Assembly (NCBI GenBank): GCA_022707725.1
Contig: JAKJAB010000005.1
Span: forward strand, 4,356-30,537
Origin: Chloroflexota bacterium
GTDB lineage: Bacteria > Chloroflexota > Anaerolineae > B4-G1 > SLSP01
Direction: 5' to 3'
Length of the DNA: 26,182 nucleotides
Notes under the pieces: model-generated
What the model was told of the DNA's origin: nothing
The model's input: the letters and a program-made list of their open reading frames with translations, nothing else
The model's database searches: none
Shown here: positions 13,824 through 19,545 of the stretch, in pieces
Layout: each line of letters begins with the position of its first letter
Position numbering within the stretch: position 1 is the first letter of the stretch
Program-made: the position numbers and the translations under genes

Positions 13824-14489
13824 ATGGACGAAGACGACATCCTGCAATCTGCACAATTCATCCAACGCCTGGCGGAGCGGCTGTCGAGCGGCCCTTTGCC
13901 GGGCGTCGAGGCGCAGTGCACGATGTCCTCGGCAGAGCGCCGTTGGACGCCTGACGCGGCAGAGTTGCCCACATTGCGCAAGTCGGCGGTGTTGGCGTTG
14001 TTACATCCTTCACCGGTTGGGCTGGCAGTGCTGTATACGCTGCGTCCTTCACGCCTGGCACATCACGGTGGGCAGGTCAGTTTCCCCGGTGGTGGTATGG
14101 AAGAGGGCGATTCCTCGTTGGCGCACACGGCATTGCGTGAGACGGGCGAGGAGCTGGGGATGACGACTGCGGATGTGCGCGTTTTGGGGCCACTGACGAC
14201 GTTGTTCATTGAGTCGAGCCGCAACCTGGTGCATCCGTTCGTTGGCTGGATTCCGGCGCTGCCTCCGCTCAACCCAGATGCCCGCGAGGTGGCGGAAGTG
14301 CTCTCGGTGACGTTACAAACGTTATGGAATCCCGCGACTGTGGCGACATGCGTGCGCGAGGCGAACGGACAGTTCCGCACGTTTCCCAGCTTTTACATTC
14401 CTCCCTATCACATCTGGGGCGCAACGGCGATGATGACCAGCGAGTTGTTGGCTATCGCCGTGCAGGTTCTCCGCGCGGATTGCGTCTAG
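13824..14489 (+). CDS. CoA pyrophosphatase-type Nudix hydrolase
   Basis: 221 residues from the ATG at 13824, preferred over an in-frame ATG at 13779 because a -10 hexamer lies between them. LYTLRPSRLAHHGGQVSFPGG (about 70-90) is the UPF0035 signature that marks coenzyme A diphosphatases. The Nudix box follows directly (GGGMEEGDSSLAHTALRETGEELGM), with the metal-binding RExxEE at Arg105, Glu106, Glu109 and Glu110. The first Glu of the general Nudix pattern is Ser here, as the D-x-S spacing of CoA-type enzymes allows. It likely cleaves CoA or acyl-CoA to 3',5'-ADP and phosphopantetheine in the cytoplasm. Its 3' end overlaps the convergent rimO gene by 38 bp. Confidence 0.9.
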   Translation: MDEDDILQSAQFIQRLAERLSSGPLPGVEAQCTMSSAERRWTPDAAELPTLRKSAVLALLHPSPVGLAVLYTLRPSRLAHHGGQVSFPGGGMEEGDSSLAHTALRETGEELGMTTADVRVLGPLTTLFIESSRNLVHPFVGWIPALPPLNPDAREVAEVLSVTLQTLWNPATVATCVREANGQFRTFPSFYIPPYHIWGATAMMTSELLAIAVQVLRADCV

Positions 14490-15864
14490 GATTTGTTCGT
14501 ACCACCCGCCCGATAAGATCGTATTCCAGGGCATCGGTGATTTTGACCGTGACCAGCCGGTTGGGGCGTAGCTCTTCGCGGATCAGGACGATGCCGTCGA
14601 TTTCTGGCGCGTCGCGGTACGAGCGGCCCACCGTCACACCGTCGCCGGTTCCCTCCAGGAGCACGTCCAGCCGTTGGCCGATGAAGGCCGAGTTTTTGCG
14701 GCGCGAGATGCTCTGTTGGGTCAACATCAGCGCCTCGCGGCGCTCTTCTTTGGCTTGCGATGGGACGTCGTCGGGGAGTTTGGCTGCAACGGTGCCGTTT
14801 TCGTGCGAGTAGGTGAAGACGCCCACGCGGTCGAAACGCATCGCGTTGATAAAGTCCAGCAGCGTGAGGAATTGCGCTTCGGTCTCGCCGGGAAATCCCA
14901 CGATGAAAGTGGTACGCAGCGCGATGTCGGGGATGGCGGCGCGCAGATCCTCCACGAGACGGCGCACGCTGTCGATGTCGTCCGGGCGGCGCATCTGCCG
15001 CAGCACCTCGGGATGAGCGTGTTGCAGCGGGATGTCGATGTAGGGGAGCACCTGCGGCGATTGGGCGATCACATCGATCAGCCGGGGCGTGACAAAGCCG
15101 GGAAACGCATACAGCAGGCGCAGCCAGGGCACATCGGGAATTTCGACGAGCATTTGCTCTAGCAATTGCGCCAGGCCGTCTTGTATGCCCAGATCGCGGC
15201 CATAATAGGTCACATCCTGGGCGATGAGGTTGATTTCGAGCACGCCGAGCGCCTGTAACTGTCGCGCATCTTCCAAAACGGCGCTGATGGGACGGCTGAC
15301 GGTAGTGCCTTTGATCGCCGGAATCGCGCAAAAAGCGCACGTGCGGCTGCACCCATCGGCGACTTTGAGGAACGCCGACGGCCCAGAGATGACGAATCCC
15401 GGCGCGCCGGCCGCCTCTGGCAAGGCGACGGGAGTATGGGTGATGCGTTTGAGCGGCGTCGTCTCGCGCGCGGCAAACAGGCTATCGGCCACGGAGACAA
15501 TCTCATTCCAGGTGCGCGTGCCGAGTACGGCGTCCAATTGGGGGATGGCATCCAGCAGCAGGTCGGGTTCGCGCTGCGCCCAACAGCCCGCCGCGACGAG
15601 GCGTTGCTCAGGTCGCAGCCCGGCGGCCAAATCGCGCATCGTCTCCAGCGATTCCTGTCGCGCCGCTTCGATGAAGCCGCACGTATTCACGATCAGGATA
15701 TCCGCTTGTTCGGCGTCGAGGGTGGGTGCGTAACCGGCGCGTTGCAGCAAAACGGCCATATTGCTGGAATCGACGGTGTTCTTGGGACAGCCCAGTGAGG
15801 CGATATAAAAGCGAAAGGGGCGCTTGTCGCCCCTTTTGATGTCTTGTTCGGGATGTCGCGGCAT
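14452..15864 (-). CDS. rimO: Ribosomal protein S12 methylthiotransferase RimO
   Basis: 470 residues. The N-terminal UPF0004 domain starts with FYIASLGCPKNTVDS and binds a 4Fe-4S cluster through Cys26, Cys62 (NTCGFIE) and Cys94 (AAGCWAQRE). The radical-SAM domain has C172-SRT-C176-AF-C179, and a C-terminal TRAM domain lies near residues 400-455. LGCPKNTVDS and ADGCSRTCAFCAIP are the RimO rather than MiaB form. It adds a methylthio group to the conserved Asp of ribosomal protein S12. The ATG overlaps the rodZ-fragment stop by one base (TGATG), so translation is coupled. The last dozen residues (NPRRNPRGEPARR) lie past the TRAM domain and overlap the Nudix gene. A stable hairpin lies within its first codons (15814-15836). 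Confidence 0.96.
   Translation of the reverse strand: MPRHPEQDIKRGDKRPFRFYIASLGCPKNTVDSSNMAVLLQRAGYAPTLDAEQADILIVNTCGFIEAARQESLETMRDLAAGLRPEQRLVAAGCWAQREPDLLLDAIPQLDAVLGTRTWNEIVSVADSLFAARETTPLKRITHTPVALPEAAGAPGFVISGPSAFLKVADGCSRTCAFCAIPAIKGTTVSRPISAVLEDARQLQALGVLEINLIAQDVTYYGRDLGIQDGLAQLLEQMLVEIPDVPWLRLLYAFPGFVTPRLIDVIAQSPQVLPYIDIPLQHAHPEVLRQMRRPDDIDSVRRLVEDLRAAIPDIALRTTFIVGFPGETEAQFLTLLDFINAMRFDRVGVFTYSHENGTVAAKLPDDVPSQAKEERREALMLTQQSISRRKNSAFIGQRLDVLLEGTGDGVTVGRSYRDAPEIDGIVLIREELRPNRLVTVKITDALEYDLIGRVVRTNPRRNPRGEPARR
15814..15836 (-). other. Terminator-like hairpin inside the first codons of rimO
   Basis: A perfect 9-bp stem (15814-15822 with 15828-15836) and 5-nt loop fall at codons 10-17 of rimO. 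On the minus-strand mRNA a U-rich stretch (CGCUUUUAU) follows. The coding sequence cannot start downstream of it, because the conserved FYIASLGCPKN follows at once. It could lower rimO expression relative to rplI, or be chance. Confidence 0.55.
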
Positions 15865-16520
15865 CAGTTCTCCAGTGGGACCTCGCCGACGGGATTCCAG
15901 GCGCGCCGCACGACTTCGCCTGAGCCGCCAAGTGTTCCCCAGTCGGTGCCATTGATGTAGAGTTGGAAGGCGCCAGCGTTGCCCGTGGCGACGATCAACA
16001 TTTCCTCGGCGGACGTTTCGACCATCTGACCGGGCGCAGCGGTGCCTTCAAAAATGGTTCTGGCGTCGGCCGATACTCTCACCCAGGCATGTTCGTTGGC
16101 CATCAATCGCAGGTAAACCCGCCCATCGCTTGAGGGGATAAAGGTTAGCGGTGTCGTCGGCGTGCTCTGTGTGATTGCTGTGCCGGACGTCTGCACCTGC
16201 GTCGTGGTCGGAGTGGATGCGCCGTTACCGTCCCTGGAGCGGCCGGCGATTTGCAACCAGAGGAAACTGCCGCCCGCCACAATGCCAAAGAACACCAACG
16301 CGACGATCAAGAGTTGGAAGACGAAGCTGGGAATTCGCGCGCGCGGCGATGCGGCTTCTTCGGCCTCGGTGGGGGGAGAAAACCGAAGGACGGTTGACGA
16401 TGGGGGCCCTGGTTTCTGCGGCGAGGTTCGTATAAGCCCGCGGCTGCATCGGACGGCCTTGGATTTCGGCGTCGTAGCGCGCCAGGGCTTCTTCCACCGG
16501 AAGGTTGAGATACCGGGCAT
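15864..16520 (-). CDS. RodZ-like protein, C-terminal fragment (membrane helix plus DUF4115)
   Basis: The authentic coding part starts near 16380, where the frame reads FSPPTEAEEAASPRARIP; codons upstream to 16520 are out of frame with the real N-terminus. A single membrane helix (FVFQLLIVALVFFGIVAGGSFLWL) is followed by a Thr/Ser-rich linker and a DUF4115 beta domain (VRVSADARTIFEGTAAPGQ ... NGTDWGTLGGSGEVVRRAW), the periplasmic or extracellular end of RodZ. RodZ links the MreB cytoskeleton to wall synthesis. Joining this fragment to the HTH fragment needs loss of one base at the C6 run (16371-16376), so the gene is either mis-assembled, a recent pseudogene, phase-variable or read by +1 slippage. 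Its stop overlaps the rimO start. Confidence 0.82.
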   Translation of the reverse strand: MPGISTFRWKKPWRATTPKSKAVRCSRGLIRTSPQKPGPPSSTVLRFSPPTEAEEAASPRARIPSFVFQLLIVALVFFGIVAGGSFLWLQIAGRSRDGNGASTPTTTQVQTSGTAITQSTPTTPLTFIPSSDGRVYLRLMANEHAWVRVSADARTIFEGTAAPGQMVETSAEEMLIVATGNAGAFQLYINGTDWGTLGGSGEVVRRAWNPVGEVPLEN

Positions 16521-16695
16521 AGTTGCGCAGGAATCCGCGTGCCTGAATTTCGCCCGGCAGCGCCGCGTAGTCGCCCATTTCTAATGCCTGGAGATAGCGG
16601 CGGCGGATGCGCAGCGCCTTCTCGGCATCCGGCAACGAGATTTGGCGTGTTTCACGGGTGCGGCGTAGCCACAGACCCAGGCCGTCGCTCATCAT
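16225..16695 (-). CDS. rodZ: RodZ-like protein, N-terminal HTH fragment
   Basis: The first 85 or so residues are a complete HTH_25 domain of the RodZ type: GLWLRRTRETRQISLPDAEKALRIRRRYLQALEMGDYAALPGEIQARGFLRNYARYLNL. In RodZ this cytoplasmic domain binds MreB. After VNRPSVFSPH the frame turns into Arg-rich sequence without any RodZ character and stops at 16225. The true continuation lies one base over, at the C6 tract 16371-16376. The ATG at 16695 overlaps the rplI stop (ATGA), and a second ATG follows at once; GGAGG lies just upstream, so translation is coupled to rplI. Symbol is given for the family; the intact gene would span 15864-16695. Confidence 0.85.
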   Translation of the reverse strand: MMSDGLGLWLRRTRETRQISLPDAEKALRIRRRYLQALEMGDYAALPGEIQARGFLRNYARYLNLPVEEALARYDAEIQGRPMQPRAYTNLAAETRAPIVNRPSVFSPHRGRRSRIAARANSQLRLPTLDRRVGVLWHCGGRQFPLVANRRPLQGR

Positions 16696-17141
16696 TCCTC
16701 CGTTTCTATAACCACGTGAGCTTGCGTGTGGACGCCGCCGTCGAGTTTGATATCGATGGCGTGTGTTCCGACCTCGCGGAGCGGACGTTCCAGGTCAATC
16801 CAGTGCTTGTCGAAGGTCATGTTGAGCGCATGTCCAATCTCTGTGGCAATGTCGGCCGAGGTGATAGAGCCGTAGAGCCGGCCGGTCTCACCGGCTTTGG
16901 CTTTGAATTTAAAGGTCTTGGCTTTCAGTTGCTCGGCGATGTGCTGGCTGCGCTCGCGGATGCGATCTTCGCGCGCCTTTTTGGTCTCGGCAAAGACCTG
17001 TGCTGCTTTGAGGTTGCTTTCCGTAGCGGGCGCGGCCAAACCCTTGGGGAACAGGTAGTTGCGCGCATAGCCGTCGGATACGTTCTTGACTTCGTTGGCT
17101 TTTCCCAGTCCTGGCACATCAAGTTTCAAAAATACTTTCAT
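16692..17141 (-). CDS. rplI: 50S ribosomal protein L9
   Basis: 149 residues, normal L9 length. The N-terminal RNA-binding domain is MKVFLKLDVPGLGKANEVKNVSDGYARNYLFPKGLA, with the conserved GYARNYLFPKG. It is followed by the long connecting helix (about 40-75) and a C-terminal domain (GRLYGSITSADIA ... IDIKLDGGVHTQAHVVI). L9 binds 23S rRNA at the base of the L1 stalk. GGGAGG just upstream supports the start. It leads a three-gene unit with rodZ and rimO through overlapping stop/start codons. A parS site lies about 120 bp upstream of its start. Confidence 0.98.
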   Translation of the reverse strand: MKVFLKLDVPGLGKANEVKNVSDGYARNYLFPKGLAAPATESNLKAAQVFAETKKAREDRIRERSQHIAEQLKAKTFKFKAKAGETGRLYGSITSADIATEIGHALNMTFDKHWIDLERPLREVGTHAIDIKLDGGVHTQAHVVIETEE

Positions 17142-17205
17142 ACTGGCCTCCCGGCATGGTGTCTGTCATCACTATGGACGTTATTGGTCCCTGCGCCTCA
17201 CCGTA

Positions 17206-17233
17206 ATAGTAACCCAAATTGGCCAAAGCGCAA
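17206..17233 (-). promoter_or_regulatory. Candidate promoter of the rplI-rodZ-rimO operon
   Basis: On the minus strand TTGCGC (17233-17228) is separated by 16 bp from TACTAT (17211-17206), 65 bp before the rplI start. Both hexamers are imperfect. The parS palindrome lies 25 bp upstream of the -35, so ParB bound there could affect this promoter. Confidence 0.35.
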
Positions 17234-17257
17234 TATAAAGCAAGCAGATTGTGATTG

Positions 17258-17273
17258 TGTTTCACGTGAAACA
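17258..17273. other. parS: parS centromere site (ParB binding site)
   Basis: TGTTTCACGTGAAACA is an exact 16-bp palindrome and equals the consensus parS first defined in Bacillus and found across bacterial phyla. It is bound by the ParB (Spo0J) CTP-dependent clamp, which loads here, spreads, and recruits SMC for origin segregation. It is intergenic, between a terminator and the rplI promoter. No parA or parB lies in the window. parS sites cluster near oriC, so this segment is probably origin-proximal. Confidence 0.93.
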
Positions 17274-17282
17274 TAAACGCAA

Positions 17283-17307
17283 AAGGGGGCGACTGAGCCG
17301 CCCCCTT
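17283..17307 (-). terminator. Intrinsic terminator of the HTH-TPR operon
   Basis: A 9-bp GC-rich stem (17283-17291 with 17299-17307, 7-nt loop) lies 22 bp past the TPR gene stop. On the minus strand a short T run (CCTTTTG) follows the stem. It ends the HTH-TPR transcript before parS. Confidence 0.8.
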
Positions 17308-17328
17308 GTCTGGCCCAGGGGCGTTGAT

Positions 17329-17865
17329 TTACCCAAGCAGGCGGGACTGCAAATTCATGAGGAATCGTGAAAATTTCTGCTTTGCCGTAGGTTCGGTGAC
17401 GATCTGTAGACCGGCCTGGTAAGAGGCCAGCCCTTCCTGGCGACGCCCGGATTTGAAAAGCGATAACCCCAGGGCCATCAGAATTTCACCCTGGTTCTGC
17501 CGGTCACCGAGTTCCGCAAAGATACTCGCCGCCGTATTTCGCGCCTCGATGGCCTCGTCTTGCCGCTTTAGGGTCGCGTAGATGGCGCCCAAACTGCCCA
17601 AAGCTTTTGCTTCATGGGATTTGTCGCCGGCGCGGGCAAAGACTCGGCGCGCTTCTTCGAGGGATTCCAGGGCTTCATCCCATCGATTTTGCTTGCGGCG
17701 AATGATGCCGATATTGTTGAGCATCTCGCCCGCTTCGACCTCGCGTCCCTCTTCGGTGAAGTGTTCCAGGGCCTCGCTGAAACGCTGCGCGGCTTCGTCG
17801 TATAGCCCTTCCTGGAAAAGCCGCAATCCCTCATTCTGTAATTCGTCGGCGGTTGGCGTTGCCAT
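17329..17865 (-). CDS. TPR-repeat protein
   Basis: 178 residues, wholly helical, with about four tetratricopeptide repeats: NEGLRLFQEGLYDEAAQRFSEAL, LNNIGIIRRKQNRWDEALESLEEA, LGSLGAIYATLKRQDEAIEARNTA and LMALGLSLFKSGRRQEGLASYQAGL. No signal peptide or membrane helix, so it is cytoplasmic and probably a scaffold or partner-binding protein. It starts 12 bp after the stop of the double-HTH gene, with AAGGGGGAG as Shine-Dalgarno, and is followed by a terminator. The two genes form a compact unit. No enzymatic domain is visible, and the partner is unknown; the neighbouring HTH regulator is the obvious candidate. Confidence 0.88.
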   Translation of the reverse strand: MATPTADELQNEGLRLFQEGLYDEAAQRFSEALEHFTEEGREVEAGEMLNNIGIIRRKQNRWDEALESLEEARRVFARAGDKSHEAKALGSLGAIYATLKRQDEAIEARNTAASIFAELGDRQNQGEILMALGLSLFKSGRRQEGLASYQAGLQIVTEPTAKQKFSRFLMNLQSRLLG

Positions 17866-17877
17866 TGTTTCTCCCCC

Positions 17878-18555
17878 TTAAAAGGTGATTTCCAAAATAC
17901 CTTCGGCGATAGCGCGGAGTGCACCGGCCGGCATAGCGGCGAGCTTCATCGCCAGCTCCAAATAGCTTAGATTGATTGGCTTGAGAACGAAGTCGCGGAT
18001 GTCGGCGGGCAGTTCCTTGAACAATTCGAATTGATCTTGCAATAGATGCCATTTGCCGATATCGCTGTCCTTATCCAGGAAATAGCTGAGAGGGACATTG
18101 AGCGCCCGGCACACCACCTCCAATTCGGCGACCGAAATCGGGCGTTTGCCAAATTCGTAGGCCACGATGGTTTCCAAAGGACATTCCAGCATCTCGGCGA
18201 GGTCTTGTTGGGTGCGGTTAGCCTCACTGCGTAGTTGGCGCAGCCGCGCGCCCACAATTCGATGGCGCAACATCAAATACAGTTTGGGATCAGGTAGTTT
18301 TTTGTCCGCCTGGATATCGGCTGCTGTCTCGGTGCTACGAATGGCGCTCAGCGGCACGTTAAGAAAACGGGTCACCAGTTCTAACTCTGGCAGTGAGATG
18401 GGTTTGCTGCCTTCCTCGTAGGTTGTCAGGGTTGCTGGGGTAACTCCCAGTACAGCCGCACATTCCTCTGGCAACATACGCGCCTGGTCGCGCACGCTAT
18501 GAAGCAACGCTCCGATGATCCGACTCCGTAGCTCGATGACCTCTTGGTTTGGCAT
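17878..18555 (-). CDS. Tandem double-HTH (XRE-type) DNA-binding regulator
   Basis: 225 residues with two XRE-like helix-turn-helix domains in one chain. HTH1 spans about 8-70 (LLHSVRDQARMLPEECAAVLGVTPATLTTYEEGSKPISLPELELVTRFLNVPL). HTH2 spans about 95-160 (LRQLRSEANRTQQDLAEMLECPLETIVAYEFGKRPISVAELEVVCRALNVPLSYF). The shared xxPIS-x-ELE-V-x-R-x-LNVPLS pattern shows an internal duplication, so one chain could bind a DNA half-site pair as a monomer. The C-terminal 65 residues are helical (FKELPADIRDFVLKPINLSYLELAMKLAAMP) and probably sense a ligand or bind the TPR protein. The start is supported by AAGGAG 5 bp upstream and by an extended -10 at 18608-18600. Targets are unknown; autoregulation is likely. 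Confidence 0.88.
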   Translation of the reverse strand: MPNQEVIELRSRIIGALLHSVRDQARMLPEECAAVLGVTPATLTTYEEGSKPISLPELELVTRFLNVPLSAIRSTETAADIQADKKLPDPKLYLMLRHRIVGARLRQLRSEANRTQQDLAEMLECPLETIVAYEFGKRPISVAELEVVCRALNVPLSYFLDKDSDIGKWHLLQDQFELFKELPADIRDFVLKPINLSYLELAMKLAAMPAGALRAIAEGILEITF

Positions 18556-18599
18556 ATTGACTCCTTGTGTTGCCCCCGATGAGGAAGATTTCTATGTTC

Positions 18600-18608
18600 A
18601 TTATAGCA
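18600..18608 (-). promoter_or_regulatory. Extended -10 promoter of the double-HTH/TPR operon
   Basis: On the minus strand TGCTATAAT is a consensus extended -10, 44 bp before the ATG at 18555, giving a leader of about 38 nt. No strong -35 is visible. Confidence 0.65.
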
Positions 18609-18710
18609 TAGTCCACAAAGGAGAAAAGCCTATGTCTCTATCCTAAAATCGGGCTGGTGAGCGTTTTGGGTGCTTCAACAGCAAATTTTTGGATAGGTTC
18701 TATGGGCTTG

Positions 18711-19142
18711 CTATCCTCTGACCGGTTTGCGTTTTTGCGTTTGTTGTTTTTGCACGGCCTGCGCTGCACCGCGAAAACGCGCGGGATCAGCGATCTGGCG
18801 CCGGGCAGGGCGCTCCAGGCCCGGATGAATGAGCCGTTGCACCTTTTCGAGCATGGCCGGGGTCAACGGATCGGGGCGTAGCGCCAATCCAAGCGCGTAG
18901 TTCGAGGCTGCCAGCGCCCAAACCCACTCTTTGCGCATCGCGTCAGCGCGTGAATGGTAGGCACGTTTGTCCCACGCTTCGGTGGAGTGCTCGGCATCCT
19001 CGTAGACGGTGTGCAGCGCCGTTCCCACGACTGCCAGCAGGTCGTGCGCCAGGGCTTGATCCTTCGGTAGTACTTCTGGCAAGTGGATGAGCAAGATTTC
19101 TGCAACCACCCGCATCTGTTGATTTCGTTCTTTGATTGGCAT
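18711..19142 (-). CDS. Conserved-looking hypothetical protein
   Basis: 143 residues from the ATG at 19142, chosen because GAGGG lies just upstream and a promoter-like pair precedes it; an upstream in-frame start at 19160 would cut into that region. The protein is mostly helical: MPIKERNQQMRVVAEILLIHLPEVLPKDQALAHDLLAVVGTALHTVY, then LRPDPLTPAMLEKVQRLIHP and a basic Gln/Lys/Arg-rich tail. I do not recognise a family. No signal peptide or membrane helix, so it is cytoplasmic. The basic tail could bind nucleic acid. It diverges from the Sm-like gene. Coding is supported by the site evidence and amphipathic helices rather than by homology. Confidence 0.7.
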   Translation of the reverse strand: MPIKERNQQMRVVAEILLIHLPEVLPKDQALAHDLLAVVGTALHTVYEDAEHSTEAWDKRAYHSRADAMRKEWVWALAASNYALGLALRPDPLTPAMLEKVQRLIHPGLERPARRQIADPARFRGAAQAVQKQQTQKRKPVRG

Positions 19143-19172
19143 AGTCCCTCGAATCAGCACGTATAGGCAGAA

Positions 19173-19200
19173 AAGTTACCACAGGCCAGGCCAAAGTCAA
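19173..19200 (-). promoter_or_regulatory. Candidate promoter of the hypothetical gene at 18711-19142
   Basis: On the minus strand TTGACT (19200-19195) is 16 bp from TAACTT (19178-19173), about 30 bp upstream of the ATG. The -35 is near consensus and the -10 is weak. Confidence 0.45.
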
Positions 19201-19229
19201 GCAAAAGCAAATGCTAAACTGCTAGAACA

Positions 19230-19238
19230 TGGTACAAT
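19230..19238 (+). promoter_or_regulatory. Extended -10 promoter of the Sm-like gene
   Basis: TGGTACAAT matches TGn plus a one-mismatch -10 (TACAAT at 19233-19238). The predicted leader to the ATG at 19296 is about 50 nt. No -35 is apparent. Confidence 0.5.
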
Positions 19239-19295
19239 GGTGCTGGTCCGTTTCATCTGTTAGATCCGTTGACGATCACGAGGGAGGGAAAGACG

Positions 19296-19520
19296 ATGGA
19301 CGAAAAAACAAAAGTATCGCAGGTGTGGGGGAAACGTTCGGCAGACTTCTACACCGAACTGGAGAATCAACCCGTTCAGGTGGCGGTGAGTAACGGCAAA
19401 AGTTTCAAGGGTACGCTCATCGGCGTGGATGTGTACGACGTCCTCATCCGCCAGGAGACCGGCCTGGAATTGCTGATTCCCAAAGGGAACATTATCTACA
19501 TCCACCGGGCAAGCAGTTAA
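19296..19520 (+). CDS. Small Sm/Hfq-like RNA-binding domain protein
   Basis: 74 residues from the ATG at 19296, preceded by GGGAGGG; an upstream in-frame start at 19269 would place that purine-rich site inside the gene. After a charged N-terminus, residues 20-52 (TELENQPVQVAVSNGKSFKGTLIGVDVYDVLIR) fit the Sm1 motif: strand, NG turn, G-x-hydrophobic strand, then the D-x-Y/F-x-x-L strand seen in Hfq. Residues 58-72 (LELLIPKGNIIYIHRA) sit where Hfq has its YKHAIS Sm2 motif; here K-G-N replaces K-H-A. The fold call is reasonably good, the RNA partner is unknown, and the KH lost from the uridine pocket makes it divergent. It lies 25 bp before the nucleotidyltransferase gene, probably co-transcribed. 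Confidence 0.72.
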   Translation: MDEKTKVSQVWGKRSADFYTELENQPVQVAVSNGKSFKGTLIGVDVYDVLIRQETGLELLIPKGNIIYIHRASS

Positions 19521-19545
19521 CGTCTTCCTCTGAGGAAAAGCATCT

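Noticed and set aside
14674..15162. Plus-strand ORF antisense to rimO
   Set aside because: Lies wholly inside rimO, which has complete UPF0004 and radical-SAM motifs; the antisense translation has no recognisable domain.
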